From NCBI GenBank assembly GCA_947374315.1, contig CANCBK010000025.1, forward strand, positions 1 to 21,170: DNA of 21,170 nt, in the 5' to 3' direction. Of the stretch, positions 1-8,347 are shown in pieces. The notes beneath the pieces were generated by a model. The model was not told where the DNA came from, made no database searches, and saw only the letters and a list, made by a program, of their open reading frames with translations. The stretch is from Burkholderiaceae bacterium. Lineage in GTDB: Bacteria > Pseudomonadota > Gammaproteobacteria > Burkholderiales > Burkholderiaceae. The translations under genes were made by a program, and so were the position numbers. The stretch's first letter is position 1, and each line of letters opens with the position of its first letter.

Positions 1-75
1 TGGTCCCGCCGACAGGAATCGGACCTGTATCCCACGCTTAGGAGGCATGTGCACTATCCATTGTGCTACGGCGAG
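1..75 (-). tRNA. tRNA-Arg (anticodon CCU)
   Basis: Read on the minus strand this folds into a complete 75-nt cloverleaf with an encoded CCA end at positions 1-3. The acceptor stem is CTCGCCG with CGGCGGG (7 bp, including one U-G pair). The D stem is GCAC/GTGC and the anticodon stem CATGC/GCGTG. The anticodon loop CTCCTAA gives anticodon CCU, which reads the Arg codon AGG. The variable loop has 4 nt, the T stem is ACAGG/CCTGT and the T loop is TCCGATT. The T loop carries C where position 55 is normally U. The gene's 5' end faces the rest of the window, so its promoter must lie at about 76-135. A TTGACG at 116-121 (minus) is a possible -35, without a convincing -10. Confidence 0.95.
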
Positions 76-135
76 AATGAAAATAAGGTAAGGCATCTTC
101 TAAATGATGGTGTGGCGTCAAACATTATCCACTGA

Positions 136-276
136 TTACCAGCCACACATCGCCCATACTGAATTAGTAATTGCAATCATCATCTCTGGAGCAAAGTAGG
201 CAGCAAAAATCGTTACCAGTACCAAGAGCATGAATGTGTATAAAAGCAATTTCGGTAGACCCGCTTTTAATTTCAT
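136..276 (-). CDS. 46-residue hydrophobic membrane peptide, unknown function
   Basis: This short ORF reads ATG at 276-274 to TAA at 138-136 and encodes 46 residues. It starts MKLKAGLPKLLLY and ends SVWAMCGW. Residues 9-28 form one strongly hydrophobic stretch (LLLYTFMLLVLVTIFAAYFA) after a Lys-rich N-terminus, as expected for a single-pass inner-membrane peptide with its N-terminus inside. The start codon lies 7 bp after the stop of the MFS transporter gene on the same strand, with AAGG four bases upstream of the ATG, so it is probably translated from the same mRNA. I do not recognise a family. A small accessory subunit of the transporter is possible, but only the position suggests it. Confidence 0.6.
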   Translation of the reverse strand: MKLKAGLPKLLLYTFMLLVLVTIFAAYFAPEMMIAITNSVWAMCGW

Positions 277-283
277 AAAAACC

Positions 284-1516
284 TTAAGCAAGCACCGGGC
301 GATGAATGGCGCGCTCTTTTACGGGGAGGTTTACTAGGAACGCGAAGACGCCCAGGGCAATGGCGATATTCCAAACGATCAAATAAGAGCCGGTGCGATC
401 AAATAAATAACCACCTAAGTAAGCCCCACAGAAGCTGCCCAGCTGATGGGAGAAGAATACGAGCCCTGAGAGCATGGTGAGGTATTTGACGCCAAAGATC
501 TGCGCAACAATAGCATTGGTCAGTGGGATGGTGGATAGCCACAGAAAGCCCATGATTGCCGCGAAGATGTAAGTACTGGTTGGGCTGAGGGGGAGCCAGA
601 TAAAACACATGATTGCGATGGATCTACAGATGTAGATGCCTGATAGCAGATAGCGTTTAGGAAAGCGTTGGCCCAATATACCTGCACTGTAGGTGCCAAA
701 GATGTTGAACAAGCCAATTAAAGCTAGAGCAGTGGTTGCCACGACGGGTGCACCAACTTCGGGATAGACCTTCGATAAATCTTTTAGATAGGGCGCAAGA
801 TGAACCGCGATAAATACCACCTGAAATCCACAAACAAAATAGCCTAAGGTGAGCAAACGAAAGCTTGGATTACGCATTGCCTCTTTTAAAGCCTCCTGAA
901 TGGTTTGATCACCCTGTTTGTGCGTATGAATGAAGTTTGGCTCACGCAACATAAATGAAATCGGAATCATCAGGCTGGCCATGAGCGCTAATATCAGTAG
1001 CGCATCATTTGCGCCAAAGCTAGTGAGCAAGCCTTGCTCAACTGGAATCATCAAAAATTGACCAAATGATCCAGCTGCCGCTGCGATACCCATTGCCCAA
1101 ACCCGTTTTTCTGCGGAAACATTGCGACCCAAAATTCCGTAGATCACGCTGTAAGTGGTTGCAGTTTGTGCAAGACCAATCAGCAATCCACCTGCCAATG
1201 AAAAATTCAAGGTATCGGTAGAGATTGCCATGCCAGCTAAGCCAAGGGCATATAGTGCACCGCCGGTAATCATAATTTTGAGTGCGCCGTAACGGTCCGC
1301 CAACGCGCCAGTGATTGGTTGAGCTGCCCCCCAAATAAGATTTTGTAAGGCAATAGTAAGGGCGAAGGTTTCACGGCCCCAGCCATTGGCTGAGGTGATG
1401 GGGAGGTTAAATAATCCAAATCCATGGCGTATCCCCATGGAGAACGTCACCATCAAGCCGCCAAAGATCAGTACTTGCTTAAGCGATAACTTCTGAATCT
1501 GATTGGTGGGTGTCAT
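284..1516 (-). CDS. MFS transporter (12 TM)
   Basis: The 410-residue product is an integral membrane protein of the major facilitator superfamily, of normal length. The segment NLIWGAAQPITGALADRYG (about residues 59-77) holds the typical MFS motif A region (GALADRYG) between helices 2 and 3. A hydrophilic central loop around LREPNFIHTHKQGDQ separates two six-helix halves, and the early GIRHGFG segment resembles monocarboxylate or oxalate/formate type MFS carriers. The substrate cannot be read from the sequence. The gene starts 5 bp after the stop of the class III CoA-transferase, so the two are almost certainly co-transcribed. A carboxylic acid taken up here and activated as a CoA ester by the neighbour would be a sensible pairing. 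No strong Shine-Dalgarno is visible before the ATG. Confidence 0.88.
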   Translation of the reverse strand: MTPTNQIQKLSLKQVLIFGGLMVTFSMGIRHGFGLFNLPITSANGWGRETFALTIALQNLIWGAAQPITGALADRYGALKIMITGGALYALGLAGMAISTDTLNFSLAGGLLIGLAQTATTYSVIYGILGRNVSAEKRVWAMGIAAAAGSFGQFLMIPVEQGLLTSFGANDALLILALMASLMIPISFMLREPNFIHTHKQGDQTIQEALKEAMRNPSFRLLTLGYFVCGFQVVFIAVHLAPYLKDLSKVYPEVGAPVVATTALALIGLFNIFGTYSAGILGQRFPKRYLLSGIYICRSIAIMCFIWLPLSPTSTYIFAAIMGFLWLSTIPLTNAIVAQIFGVKYLTMLSGLVFFSHQLGSFCGAYLGGYLFDRTGSYLIVWNIAIALGVFAFLVNLPVKERAIHRPVLA

Positions 1517-1521
1517 GTGGA

Positions 1522-2742
1522 TTAAATGATGCCTTTTTCTTGAAGTGCGGCAATGGCCTGAGGGTCTAGATTTAAGCGTTCCCGCAGAATCTCATTCGTA
1601 TGTTGACCCAGGGTTGGTGGCGCAAGGCGAACATCAACTGGAGTTTCGGAAAGTCGCATGGGGCTGGCAACCAGCTTCATGCTTCCTGCCGTCGGGTGAG
1701 GCACCTCGATTTGGACGCCTCTTGCCTTCACTTGCTCATTCTCGAAGACCTCTTGGAAGTTATTGATCGGGCCGCACGGTACATTGGCTGCCTCTAAAAG
1801 GGCAATCCACTGGGCCTTAGTTTTCTGGCGTGTCATGACTTCGATTAATGGAATCAATGACTTGCGATTCTCAACCCGCAGAGGGTTGTTGATATAAAGG
1901 GGATTTTCAGCCAGATGGGCTTCGCCACCAGCGGTAACGAATTGCTTAAATTGACCATCGTTACCCACAGCCACAATCATCCAACCGTCGGAAGTAGGGA
2001 AGGTTTGGTAGGGGACGATGATGGGTGAGGCATTGCCCCAACGCCGTGGCACCTGATCTGAGCATAAATACGCGCTCGAGACATTGGCCATGACTGCTAT
2101 TTGGGTATCCAGTAAAGCCATATCGATATATTGACCTTGACCGGTCTGATCTCGATGAACAACGGCAGCCAAGATGGCGGTGCTGGCATACATTCCCGTA
2201 AAGATATCGGCAATGGCTACCCCGGCTTTCTGTGGACTGGCGCCAGGAAAGTCGTCAGCTTCGCCGGTGACACTCATAAAACCACCCATTCCTTGGATGA
2301 TGAAGTCATATCCCGGGCGTTGGGCGTAGGGACCATTCTGTCCAAACCCGGTAATAGAGCAGTAAATCAGGTCGGATTTGATCTTTTTTAAACTTTCATA
2401 ATCCAAGCCATACTTGGCTAAGTCGCCAACCTTGTAGTTTTCAATCACAATATCCGACTCTTTGGCGAGCTGGCGAATGATTTCTTGACCTTCGGGTTTG
2501 CTGATATCAACCGTAATGGAGCGTTTATTGCGGTTTATACAGATGAAATAGGCAGTTTCTGCTGTTTCATTGCCTAAGGCATCTCGTACGAAGGGAGGGC
2601 CCCAATGGCGGGTGTCGTCCCCAACCCCAGGTCTTTCGACTTTAATGACATCTGCACCGAGATCGGCCAGGTTTTGTGCGCACCACGGGCCGGCAAGAAC
2701 ACGGCTGAGGTCTAAAACGCGAATATGACTTAAGGCTCCCAT
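1522..2742 (-). CDS. Class III (CaiB/BaiF) CoA-transferase
   Basis: The 406-residue product belongs to the family III CoA-transferases (CaiB/BaiF; relatives include formyl-CoA transferase and succinyl-CoA:glutarate CoA-transferase). The N-terminus MGALSHIRVLDLSRVLAGPW followed by LADLGADVIKVERP is the classic CoA-binding start. The catalytic Asp, which forms the acyl-aspartyl anhydride in this family, is most likely D179 in GVAIADIFTG. RPGYDFIIQGMGG (about 142-154) is also typical. Full length and intact. Substrates cannot be assigned: succinyl-CoA with a dicarboxylate is a reasonable guess from general similarity, and no oxalyl-CoA decarboxylase is nearby to support a formyl-CoA role. It is the first gene of a minus-strand operon with the MFS transporter and the 46-residue peptide. 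It diverges from parE across a 78-bp gap. Confidence 0.9.
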   Translation of the reverse strand: MGALSHIRVLDLSRVLAGPWCAQNLADLGADVIKVERPGVGDDTRHWGPPFVRDALGNETAETAYFICINRNKRSITVDISKPEGQEIIRQLAKESDIVIENYKVGDLAKYGLDYESLKKIKSDLIYCSITGFGQNGPYAQRPGYDFIIQGMGGFMSVTGEADDFPGASPQKAGVAIADIFTGMYASTAILAAVVHRDQTGQGQYIDMALLDTQIAVMANVSSAYLCSDQVPRRWGNASPIIVPYQTFPTSDGWMIVAVGNDGQFKQFVTAGGEAHLAENPLYINNPLRVENRKSLIPLIEVMTRQKTKAQWIALLEAANVPCGPINNFQEVFENEQVKARGVQIEVPHPTAGSMKLVASPMRLSETPVDVRLAPPTLGQHTNEILRERLNLDPQAIAALQEKGII

Positions 2743-2806
2743 CCGTTGATTTTGGCATGAATATAGGGGTAATTCAGGAAAATTCGGGATTTACTTCAGA
2801 CATGAC

Positions 2807-2812
2807 TACAAT
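2807..2812 (+). promoter_or_regulatory. Candidate -10 element of parE
   Basis: TACAAT matches the sigma-70 -10 consensus in five of six bases and ends 8 bases before the parE ATG. This predicts transcription starting at or within a base or two of the start codon. No good -35 is present at the usual distance (TTCGGG at 2783-2788 is poor). Confidence 0.4.
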
Positions 2813-2820
2813 TTGCGCGC

Positions 2821-4809
2821 ATGGCTACCCGTAAAACTTCCGAATACAGCGAATCATCGATTCAGGTCTTAAAAGGACTTGAACCGGTCCGTCAACGGCC
2901 GGGAATGTATACCCGCACTGACAACCCCCTACATATTATTCAAGAGGTGTTGGATAACGCTTCTGATGAGGCTTTGGGAGGTTTTGGCAAGCAAATCATT
3001 GTGACTTTGCATGCCGATAGCAGTGTGAGCGTCGAGGATGATGGGCGCGGAATTCCAGTGGGAATGCACCCAACCGAGAAGTTGCCTGTAGTTGAAATCG
3101 TCTTTACTCAGCTCCATGCCGGCGGTAAGTTTGAGAAAGGTACTGGTGGCGCATATGCCTTCTCTGGTGGCTTGCATGGTGTTGGTGTGTCTGTCACTAA
3201 TGCGTTATCCAAACGCCTAGAAGTCATGGTTTGGCGTGAAGGCCAAGTATCTACTTTGACCTTTGCTGATGGTAAGGTGATTGAAAAACTCAAAACTAGC
3301 GCTGCTGGTAAAGAGGATAAATCTCACGGTACGCGCGTACGCGCTTGGCCTGATGGTAAGTATTTTGATAGTCCTGGCATTCCGATGCCAGAGCTCATTC
3401 GCTTGTTACGCTCTAAGGCAGTGTTGTTGCCAGGCGTAAAGGTCACGCTGATACAAGAAAAGTCTGGCGAGAGTCAAACTTGGCAATATGCCCAAGGCTT
3501 ACGCGGCTACTTAAACGAGGCAATGGCACAAGCAGGCCATGGTGCAGAAGTGATTCCTCCATTTGAGGGTGAGCAATATGCTACCGGCAATGGTGAGGAT
3601 GATTCCTTTGCCGAAGGTGAGGGCGCTGCTTGGGTTGTCACATGGACTGAAGATGGCGCGCCAGTGCGCGAAAGTTACGTCAACTTGATTCCAACTCCCG
3701 CAGGTGGAACGCATGAAAGCGGTTTGCGTGAAGGACTCTTCAATGCCGTCAAAGGTTTTATCGAGATGCATGCATTGCAACCGAAGGGCGTGAAGTTAAT
3801 GCCTGAAGATGTATTCGCACGCGCCTCCTTCATTCTTTCTGCCAAAGTGTTAGATCCACAGTTCCAAGGTCAGATTAAAGAGCGCCTTAATTCTAGAGAT
3901 GCAGTCCGCTTGGTTTCTGGATATGCTAAATCCGCATTAGAGCTTTGGCTCAATGAGCACGTTGATTACGGACGCAAGTTGGCAGACTTAGTTATTAAGC
4001 AAGCTCAAGCCAGAACACGTGCCGGCCAAAAAGTAGAAAAGAAAAAATCCTCTGGTGTTGCCGTCCTTCCTGGAAAGTTGACGGACTGCGAGAGTGAAGA
4101 TATTGCTCTGAATGAAATCTTCCTTGTAGAGGGTGATTCTGCAGGTGGATCGGCCAAGATGGGTCGCAATAAGGAATATCAAGCAATTCTGCCCTTACGC
4201 GGTAAGGTCCTGAATACTTGGGAAGCCGAGCGCGATCGCTTGTTTGCCAACAATGAAGTCCATGACATTGCTGTGGCGATTGGGGTTGATCCACATGGCG
4301 CTAATGACACGCCGGATTTATCCAATTTACGTTACGGCAAAGTTTGCATCCTGTCCGATGCGGACGTCGATGGTGCGCATATTCAGGTGCTGCTACTAAC
4401 TTTGTTCTACAAGCATTTCCCCAAGTTAATTGAATTAGGTCACATTCATATTTCTAGACCGCCTCTGTTTAGGGTGGATGCACCGGCGCGTGGCAAAAAG
4501 CCAGCACAAAAAATCTACGCCTTAGATGCAAGTGAGCTGCAGGCGATTGAAGATAAATTGCGCAAAGATGGCGTGAAAGAATCAGCTTGGCAAATTTCCC
4601 GCTTTAAAGGCTTGGGCGAGATGAGTGCGGAGCAATTGTGGGATACCACCTTAAATCCAGATACGCGTCGCCTGTTGCCGGTGACCTTGGGTAGTTGGAC
4701 TGAAGATGAAACAATTAAAACAATGGATATGTTGATGGGTAAATCCGAATCCGGAGCGCGTCGCGATTGGTTGGAAGAGCGCGGTAACGAAGTAGAGGCA
4801 GACATCTAA
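2821..4809 (+). CDS. parE: DNA topoisomerase IV subunit B (ParE)
   Basis: The 662-residue product is the ATPase subunit of topoisomerase IV, which decatenates replicated chromosomes together with ParC. The GHKL ATPase domain shows the catalytic Glu E42 in [11 protein letters not shown]73 in DDGRGIP, and the glycine lid near [15 protein letters not shown] (116-130). The TOPRIM domain has EGDSAGG with E437 and the metal-binding DADVDG at 513-518. It is ParE and not Gyr[20 protein letters not shown], the continuous C-terminal half without the proteobacterial GyrB insertion, and the adjacent parC. The start at 2821 fits the family N-terminus ([20 protein letters not shown]). No Shine-Dalgarno precedes it. 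The stop codon TAA shares its last A with the parC ATG. Confidence 0.97.
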   Translation: MATRKTSEYSESSIQVLKGLEPVRQRPGMYTRTDNPLHIIQEVLDNASDEALGGFGKQIIVTLHADSSVSVEDDGRGIPVGMHPTEKLPVVEIVFTQLHAGGKFEKGTGGAYAFSGGLHGVGVSVTNALSKRLEVMVWREGQVSTLTFADGKVIEKLKTSAAGKEDKSHGTRVRAWPDGKYFDSPGIPMPELIRLLRSKAVLLPGVKVTLIQEKSGESQTWQYAQGLRGYLNEAMAQAGHGAEVIPPFEGEQYATGNGEDDSFAEGEGAAWVVTWTEDGAPVRESYVNLIPTPAGGTHESGLREGLFNAVKGFIEMHALQPKGVKLMPEDVFARASFILSAKVLDPQFQGQIKERLNSRDAVRLVSGYAKSALELWLNEHVDYGRKLADLVIKQAQARTRAGQKVEKKKSSGVAVLPGKLTDCESEDIALNEIFLVEGDSAGGSAKMGRNKEYQAILPLRGKVLNTWEAERDRLFANNEVHDIAVAIGVDPHGANDTPDLSNLRYGKVCILSDADVDGAHIQVLLLTLFYKHFPKLIELGHIHISRPPLFRVDAPARGKKPAQKIYALDASELQAIEDKLRKDGVKESAWQISRFKGLGEMSAEQLWDTTLNPDTRRLLPVTLGSWTEDETIKTMDMLMGKSESGARRDWLEERGNEVEADI

Positions 4810-7253
4810 TGACAAGCAAAAAAACTCCTGGAGAAACTGGCGCCGAGCAGGCGGATTTATTCTCTGGCGAACCAATTGAGATGAGCATTGTTCAGGTGAA
4901 TGAGTCTGCAGCCCCAGAAGCTGGTGGACCTATAGATCCACACGACCCAAAAGTAGTTGAGTTGAATGAGGATGACAAAGATAGCCTGACCTTGGCGGTT
5001 TACGCTGAGCGTGCATACCTTGATTACGCCATCAGTGTTGTCAAAGGTCGCGCCTTGCCGGACGTATCGGATGGTCAAAAGCCAGTTCAGCGCCGCATCT
5101 TGTTCTCTATGAGTGAGATGGGTTTGCGTGCGGATGCAAAACCAGTAAAAAGCGCGCGTGTTGTTGGTGATGTCTTGGGTAAATTTCATCCGCATGGAGA
5201 CCAATCTGCGTATGACGCATTAGTGCGTCTCGCACAAAGTTTCTCATTGCGCTACCCCTTGATTGATGGTCAGGGTAACTTTGGCTCACGTGATGGAGAT
5301 GGCGCTGCAGCCATGCGTTACACAGAAGCACGTTTAACCAAAATTGCCGGCTTGCTCATGAGCGAGATCGACGAGGGTACCGTTGATTTTGCGCCAAACT
5401 ACGACGGCTCTTTCCAAGAGCCTAAGCTTTTACCGGCACGTTTACCATTCGTGCTTCTCAATGGCGCATCTGGTATTGCCGTTGGTATGGCTACTGAGAT
5501 TCCTTCGCATAATTTGCGTGAGGTTGCTTCTGCTGCGATTGCTTTAATGAAGTCGCCGAAGATGACTACGCCAGAACTGTTAGAAATTATGCCTGGTCCG
5601 GATTACCCGGGTGGCGGTCAAATTATTTCTTCGTCGGCAGAGATTGCGCAAATCTATGACGTGGGTCGCGGCAGCCTGAAAGTTCGAGCCCGCTGGTCTA
5701 TTGAAGAGTTGGCTCGTGGACAGTGGCAAATCGTCGTCAATGAGTTGCCACCAGCTACCTCAACCCAAAAGGTCTTGCAAGAGATTGAGGAGCTTACCAA
5801 TCCTAAGGTGAAAGTTGGTAAGAAAACTTTAACTCCTGAGCAAAATAATCTGAAGTCCACCATCTTGAATGTTCTCGATGGTGTTCGTGATGAATCTAGT
5901 AAAGATGCGGCTGTGCGCTTGGTATTTGAGCCAAAGAGTAAAAATATCGACGTCAATGAGTTTGCGAACCTATTGCTCGCTCATACCTCATTAGAATCCA
6001 ATGCACCGATGAACTTGGTGATGATTGGTACTGATGGTCGTCCGCGTCAAAAAGGTTTAAAGGAAATCATCTCCGAATGGATTTCTTTCAGAGTAGGTAC
6101 CGTTACTCGTCGAACCCAGCATCGTCTCGGTAAAGTCAAAGATCGCATGCATATTTTGGAAGGGCGTTTAACCGTTCTTCTCAATATTGATAAGGTCATC
6201 AAGATTATTCGTAATAGCGATGAGCCAAAAGTGGATCTCATTAAAGAGTTCAAGTTGAGCGATCGCCAAGCAGAAGATATCTTGGATATTCGTTTGCGCC
6301 AATTGGCTCGCTTAGAAGGGATCAAGATTGAACAAGAGCTTAAAGAGCTGAGGTCTGAACGCGACGATCTTGAGGGTTTATTGCAAAGCGATGTCGTGCT
6401 TCGCAAACGCATCATCAAAGAAATTGAATCCGATATGAAGGAATTCGGAGATGATCGTCGTACCTTGATTCTGGAAGATAAACGTGCTGTTGCAGAAACC
6501 AAAGTATTGGATGAGCCAGTCACAGTGATTGTTTCTCAAAAAGGCTGGGTACGAGTGCGCCAAGGTCATGAGCATGATGCGACCCAGTTCGGCTTTAAGG
6601 CGGGCGATGGCCTCTACGGAACTTTCGAGTGTCGAACCGTGGATGTCATACAAGGTTTTGGAACTGATGGACGAGTCTATACCGTCCCTGTGAGTGATTT
6701 GCCAGGCGCTCGCGGTGATGGTTCACCATTGACTAGCTTTATAAACTTGGCTGCGGGCTCGCAAATGGTGGCTTACTACGCTGGACAGTCTGACGATTTG
6801 GTCTTGATTTCTACTAGATCGGGCAATGGCTTCTTGGCAAATGTGGCGGACATGACTACGCGCAATAAAGCCGGCAAGTCTTTTGTTGGATTGGATAGCA
6901 AATTCCCGGGTGGCGATGCTCCGCTGGGCGCAGCTAAAGTGACTGCTGGCATGAAGCAGGTGGCCTGCTTATCAGAGAGCTCGAAATTATTGGTATTCCC
7001 TCTTGATGAGCTCAAGCGTCTTCCTACCGGTGGCAAGGGCATGATCTTGATGGGCTTGGATGACAAGGAGAAGTTGGCTTCAGCGATTGCAGTTGGTGCT
7101 GATGGTGCCACCTATTCTGGCGGTGGTCGGGCGGGTAAACCTACTGAGTTAAGTTTAGATGCCAAAACCTTGAAGTCTTTTGCGGGTAATCGTGCCCGTA
7201 AAGGACATTTTGTTGAGCCGCGTCTGAAAGATGGAAAGCTTAAGGCGAGTTAA
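4809..7253 (+). CDS. parC: DNA topoisomerase IV subunit A (ParC)
   Basis: The 814-residue product is the DNA breakage-reunion subunit of topoisomerase IV. The winged-helix core begins near residue 60 after an acidic, low-similarity N-terminal extension. [19 protein letters not shown] (81-99) and HPHGD (127-131) are typical of the family. The catalytic tyrosine is Y171 in [12 protein letters not shown] long coiled-coil arm follows (about 430-530: [49 protein letters not shown]), then a beta-propeller C-terminal domain. In the quinolone-resistance region the residue after HPHGD is Gln132 and the second key position is Asp136, where E. coli ParC has Ser80 and Glu84. The gene is translationally coupled to parE (TAATG, 1-bp overlap) and ends 32 bp before a strong terminator. 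Confidence 0.96.
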   Translation: MTSKKTPGETGAEQADLFSGEPIEMSIVQVNESAAPEAGGPIDPHDPKVVELNEDDKDSLTLAVYAERAYLDYAISVVKGRALPDVSDGQKPVQRRILFSMSEMGLRADAKPVKSARVVGDVLGKFHPHGDQSAYDALVRLAQSFSLRYPLIDGQGNFGSRDGDGAAAMRYTEARLTKIAGLLMSEIDEGTVDFAPNYDGSFQEPKLLPARLPFVLLNGASGIAVGMATEIPSHNLREVASAAIALMKSPKMTTPELLEIMPGPDYPGGGQIISSSAEIAQIYDVGRGSLKVRARWSIEELARGQWQIVVNELPPATSTQKVLQEIEELTNPKVKVGKKTLTPEQNNLKSTILNVLDGVRDESSKDAAVRLVFEPKSKNIDVNEFANLLLAHTSLESNAPMNLVMIGTDGRPRQKGLKEIISEWISFRVGTVTRRTQHRLGKVKDRMHILEGRLTVLLNIDKVIKIIRNSDEPKVDLIKEFKLSDRQAEDILDIRLRQLARLEGIKIEQELKELRSERDDLEGLLQSDVVLRKRIIKEIESDMKEFGDDRRTLILEDKRAVAETKVLDEPVTVIVSQKGWVRVRQGHEHDATQFGFKAGDGLYGTFECRTVDVIQGFGTDGRVYTVPVSDLPGARGDGSPLTSFINLAAGSQMVAYYAGQSDDLVLISTRSGNGFLANVADMTTRNKAGKSFVGLDSKFPGGDAPLGAAKVTAGMKQVACLSESSKLLVFPLDELKRLPTGGKGMILMGLDDKEKLASAIAVGADGATYSGGGRAGKPTELSLDAKTLKSFAGNRARKGHFVEPRLKDGKLKAS

Positions 7254-7285
7254 CAAGCGTGCTATTGTTTTAAAGAAGCGACATT

Positions 7286-7317
7286 AAAAACCCGACCCGT
7301 ATTTTGGTCGGGTTTTT
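7286..7317. terminator. Bidirectional rho-independent terminator between parC and xdhC
   Basis: CCCGACC (7291-7297) pairs perfectly with GGTCGGG (7306-7312) around an 8-nt loop. The stem is extended by five A residues on the left and five T residues on the right. Read from either strand it is a GC-rich hairpin followed by a U tract, so it can end both parC (plus) and xdhC (minus, whose stop codon is only 7 bp away). Confidence 0.93.
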
Positions 7318-7323
7318 CTTTAT

Positions 7324-8283
7324 CTAGGTCTTCTCAGGAATGGGCACGCCATACTTAACGGCGATAACCTCGGCCAAAATGGATATGGCGATTTCTGGCG
7401 GGGTGAGTGCGCCGATGAATAAACCAACGGGGCCATGTAGTTGATTTACCTGCTCTTGGGTCACATCAAACTCAAGTAAACGGTCTTTGCGTTTCAGGGT
7501 GTTTACTCTACTGCCGAGGGCGCCAACATAGAAAGCAGGGGACTTCAAAGCCTCCATGAGTGCCATGTCATCCAGTTTTGGATCGTGTGTTAACGCTACT
7601 ACTGCTGTATGAGAATCTACGCCAATTTCTAGCAATACATCATCTGGCATGCCTTTAATAAATTGGATCTGTTCCCGATTAATGCCTTCAGCGTACTCCT
7701 CACGTGGATCAATCACTATCACTTCAAAGTCTGAGGCCAAGGCAAAGTCTGCGGTATAAAGGGACAGCTGTCCTGCGCCAATGATGACCATACGCCAGCG
7801 TGGCCCATAAGTGGTTTTCATGAGCGTATCGGTGCACGCAAAAGCGTCATTACGATTGGCCACAGACAGCGTAGATTTGCCGCTGCCCAGGTCAATCGTG
7901 CGCGAGGTGATTTGGTGGTTTGAGATGGAAGTCAGAATGGCCTCTAAAACCGTTAGCTCGGGTTTGGGCTCCACCAGCAAGCGCAGCGTTCCACCACAGG
8001 GCAAGCCAAAGCGGGCAGCTTCTTGTTGACTAACTCCATAGACCACCATCTCTGGAGTATTTTTTGTTAGGATTTCTGTTTGAACGCGGCGGATAAGATC
8101 ATCTTCCACGCAGCCGCCAGATACCGATCCTGTTACCTGGCCATCGCCTCTGATGGCAAGCCAAGAACCAATGGGTCTTGGGGCAGAGCCCCATGTTTGG
8201 ACGACGGTGGCAATGGCTACTTGGTGGCCAGTCTTAAGCCAATTAACTGCGGCCTTTAGTACGCTTAAATCAGTGCTGTTCAT
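7324..8283 (-). CDS. XdhC/CoxI-family molybdenum-cofactor chaperone
   Basis: The 319-residue product belongs to the XdhC/CoxF family, which binds molybdenum cofactor and aids its sulfuration and insertion into xanthine-dehydrogenase-type hydroxylases. The N-terminal XdhC_CoxI domain shows WGSAPRPIGS (31-40), GSVSGGCVEDDL (52-63, Cys58) and RFGLPCGGTLR (91-101, Cys96), both conserved cysteines. The C-terminal Rossmann domain shows VIIGAGQLS (166-174), IDPREEYA (191-198) and the family ending with GALGSR and IGALTPPEIAISILAEVIA. Both domains are complete. It is transcribed divergently from the mocA-like gene across a 64-bp AT-rich gap. The Shine-Dalgarno is weak. No hydroxylase structural subunit is adjacent, so its client enzyme is not known from this window. 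Confidence 0.92.
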   Translation of the reverse strand: MNSTDLSVLKAAVNWLKTGHQVAIATVVQTWGSAPRPIGSWLAIRGDGQVTGSVSGGCVEDDLIRRVQTEILTKNTPEMVVYGVSQQEAARFGLPCGGTLRLLVEPKPELTVLEAILTSISNHQITSRTIDLGSGKSTLSVANRNDAFACTDTLMKTTYGPRWRMVIIGAGQLSLYTADFALASDFEVIVIDPREEYAEGINREQIQFIKGMPDDVLLEIGVDSHTAVVALTHDPKLDDMALMEALKSPAFYVGALGSRVNTLKRKDRLLEFDVTQEQVNQLHGPVGLFIGALTPPEIAISILAEVIAVKYGVPIPEKT

Positions 8284-8334
8284 TTTTTGTCTTGGATATT
8301 GTTTTATTTATTATTTATTTACCGCTAATGTAAT

Positions 8335-8340
8335 TATTAT
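8335..8340 (+). promoter_or_regulatory. Candidate -10 element of the mocA-like gene
   Basis: TATTAT (five of six matches to TATAAT) ends 7 bases before the ATG at 8348, so transcription would begin at or next to the start codon. The upstream region is AT-rich with no recognisable -35. This is a weak prediction because AT-rich DNA gives such matches by chance. Confidence 0.3.
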
Positions 8341-8347
8341 CTCCTTA

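Noticed and set aside
3994..4294. Antisense frames inside the parE C-terminal half
   Set aside because: They lie inside the EGDSAGG TOPRIM region, which is fully explained by parE.
4857..5204. 115-residue open frame antisense to the parC start
   Set aside because: No recognisable domain or ribosome binding site; shadow of parC codon use.
6047..6523. 158-residue open frame antisense to parC
   Set aside because: Low-complexity Ser/Arg/Leu-rich translation lying fully inside a well-conserved gene; a typical shadow frame.
8153..8347. Upstream extension of the mocA-like gene to an ATG at 8153
   Set aside because: It would run antisense through the start of xdhC and add 65 residues without family similarity; homology starts just after the ATG at 8348.
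8284..8347. AAGGAG on the minus strand in the xdhC-mocA gap as a sign of a small gene
   Set aside because: No start codon follows at a suitable distance and no open frame of useful length is present; it is the complement of the CTCCTT before the mocA-like ATG.
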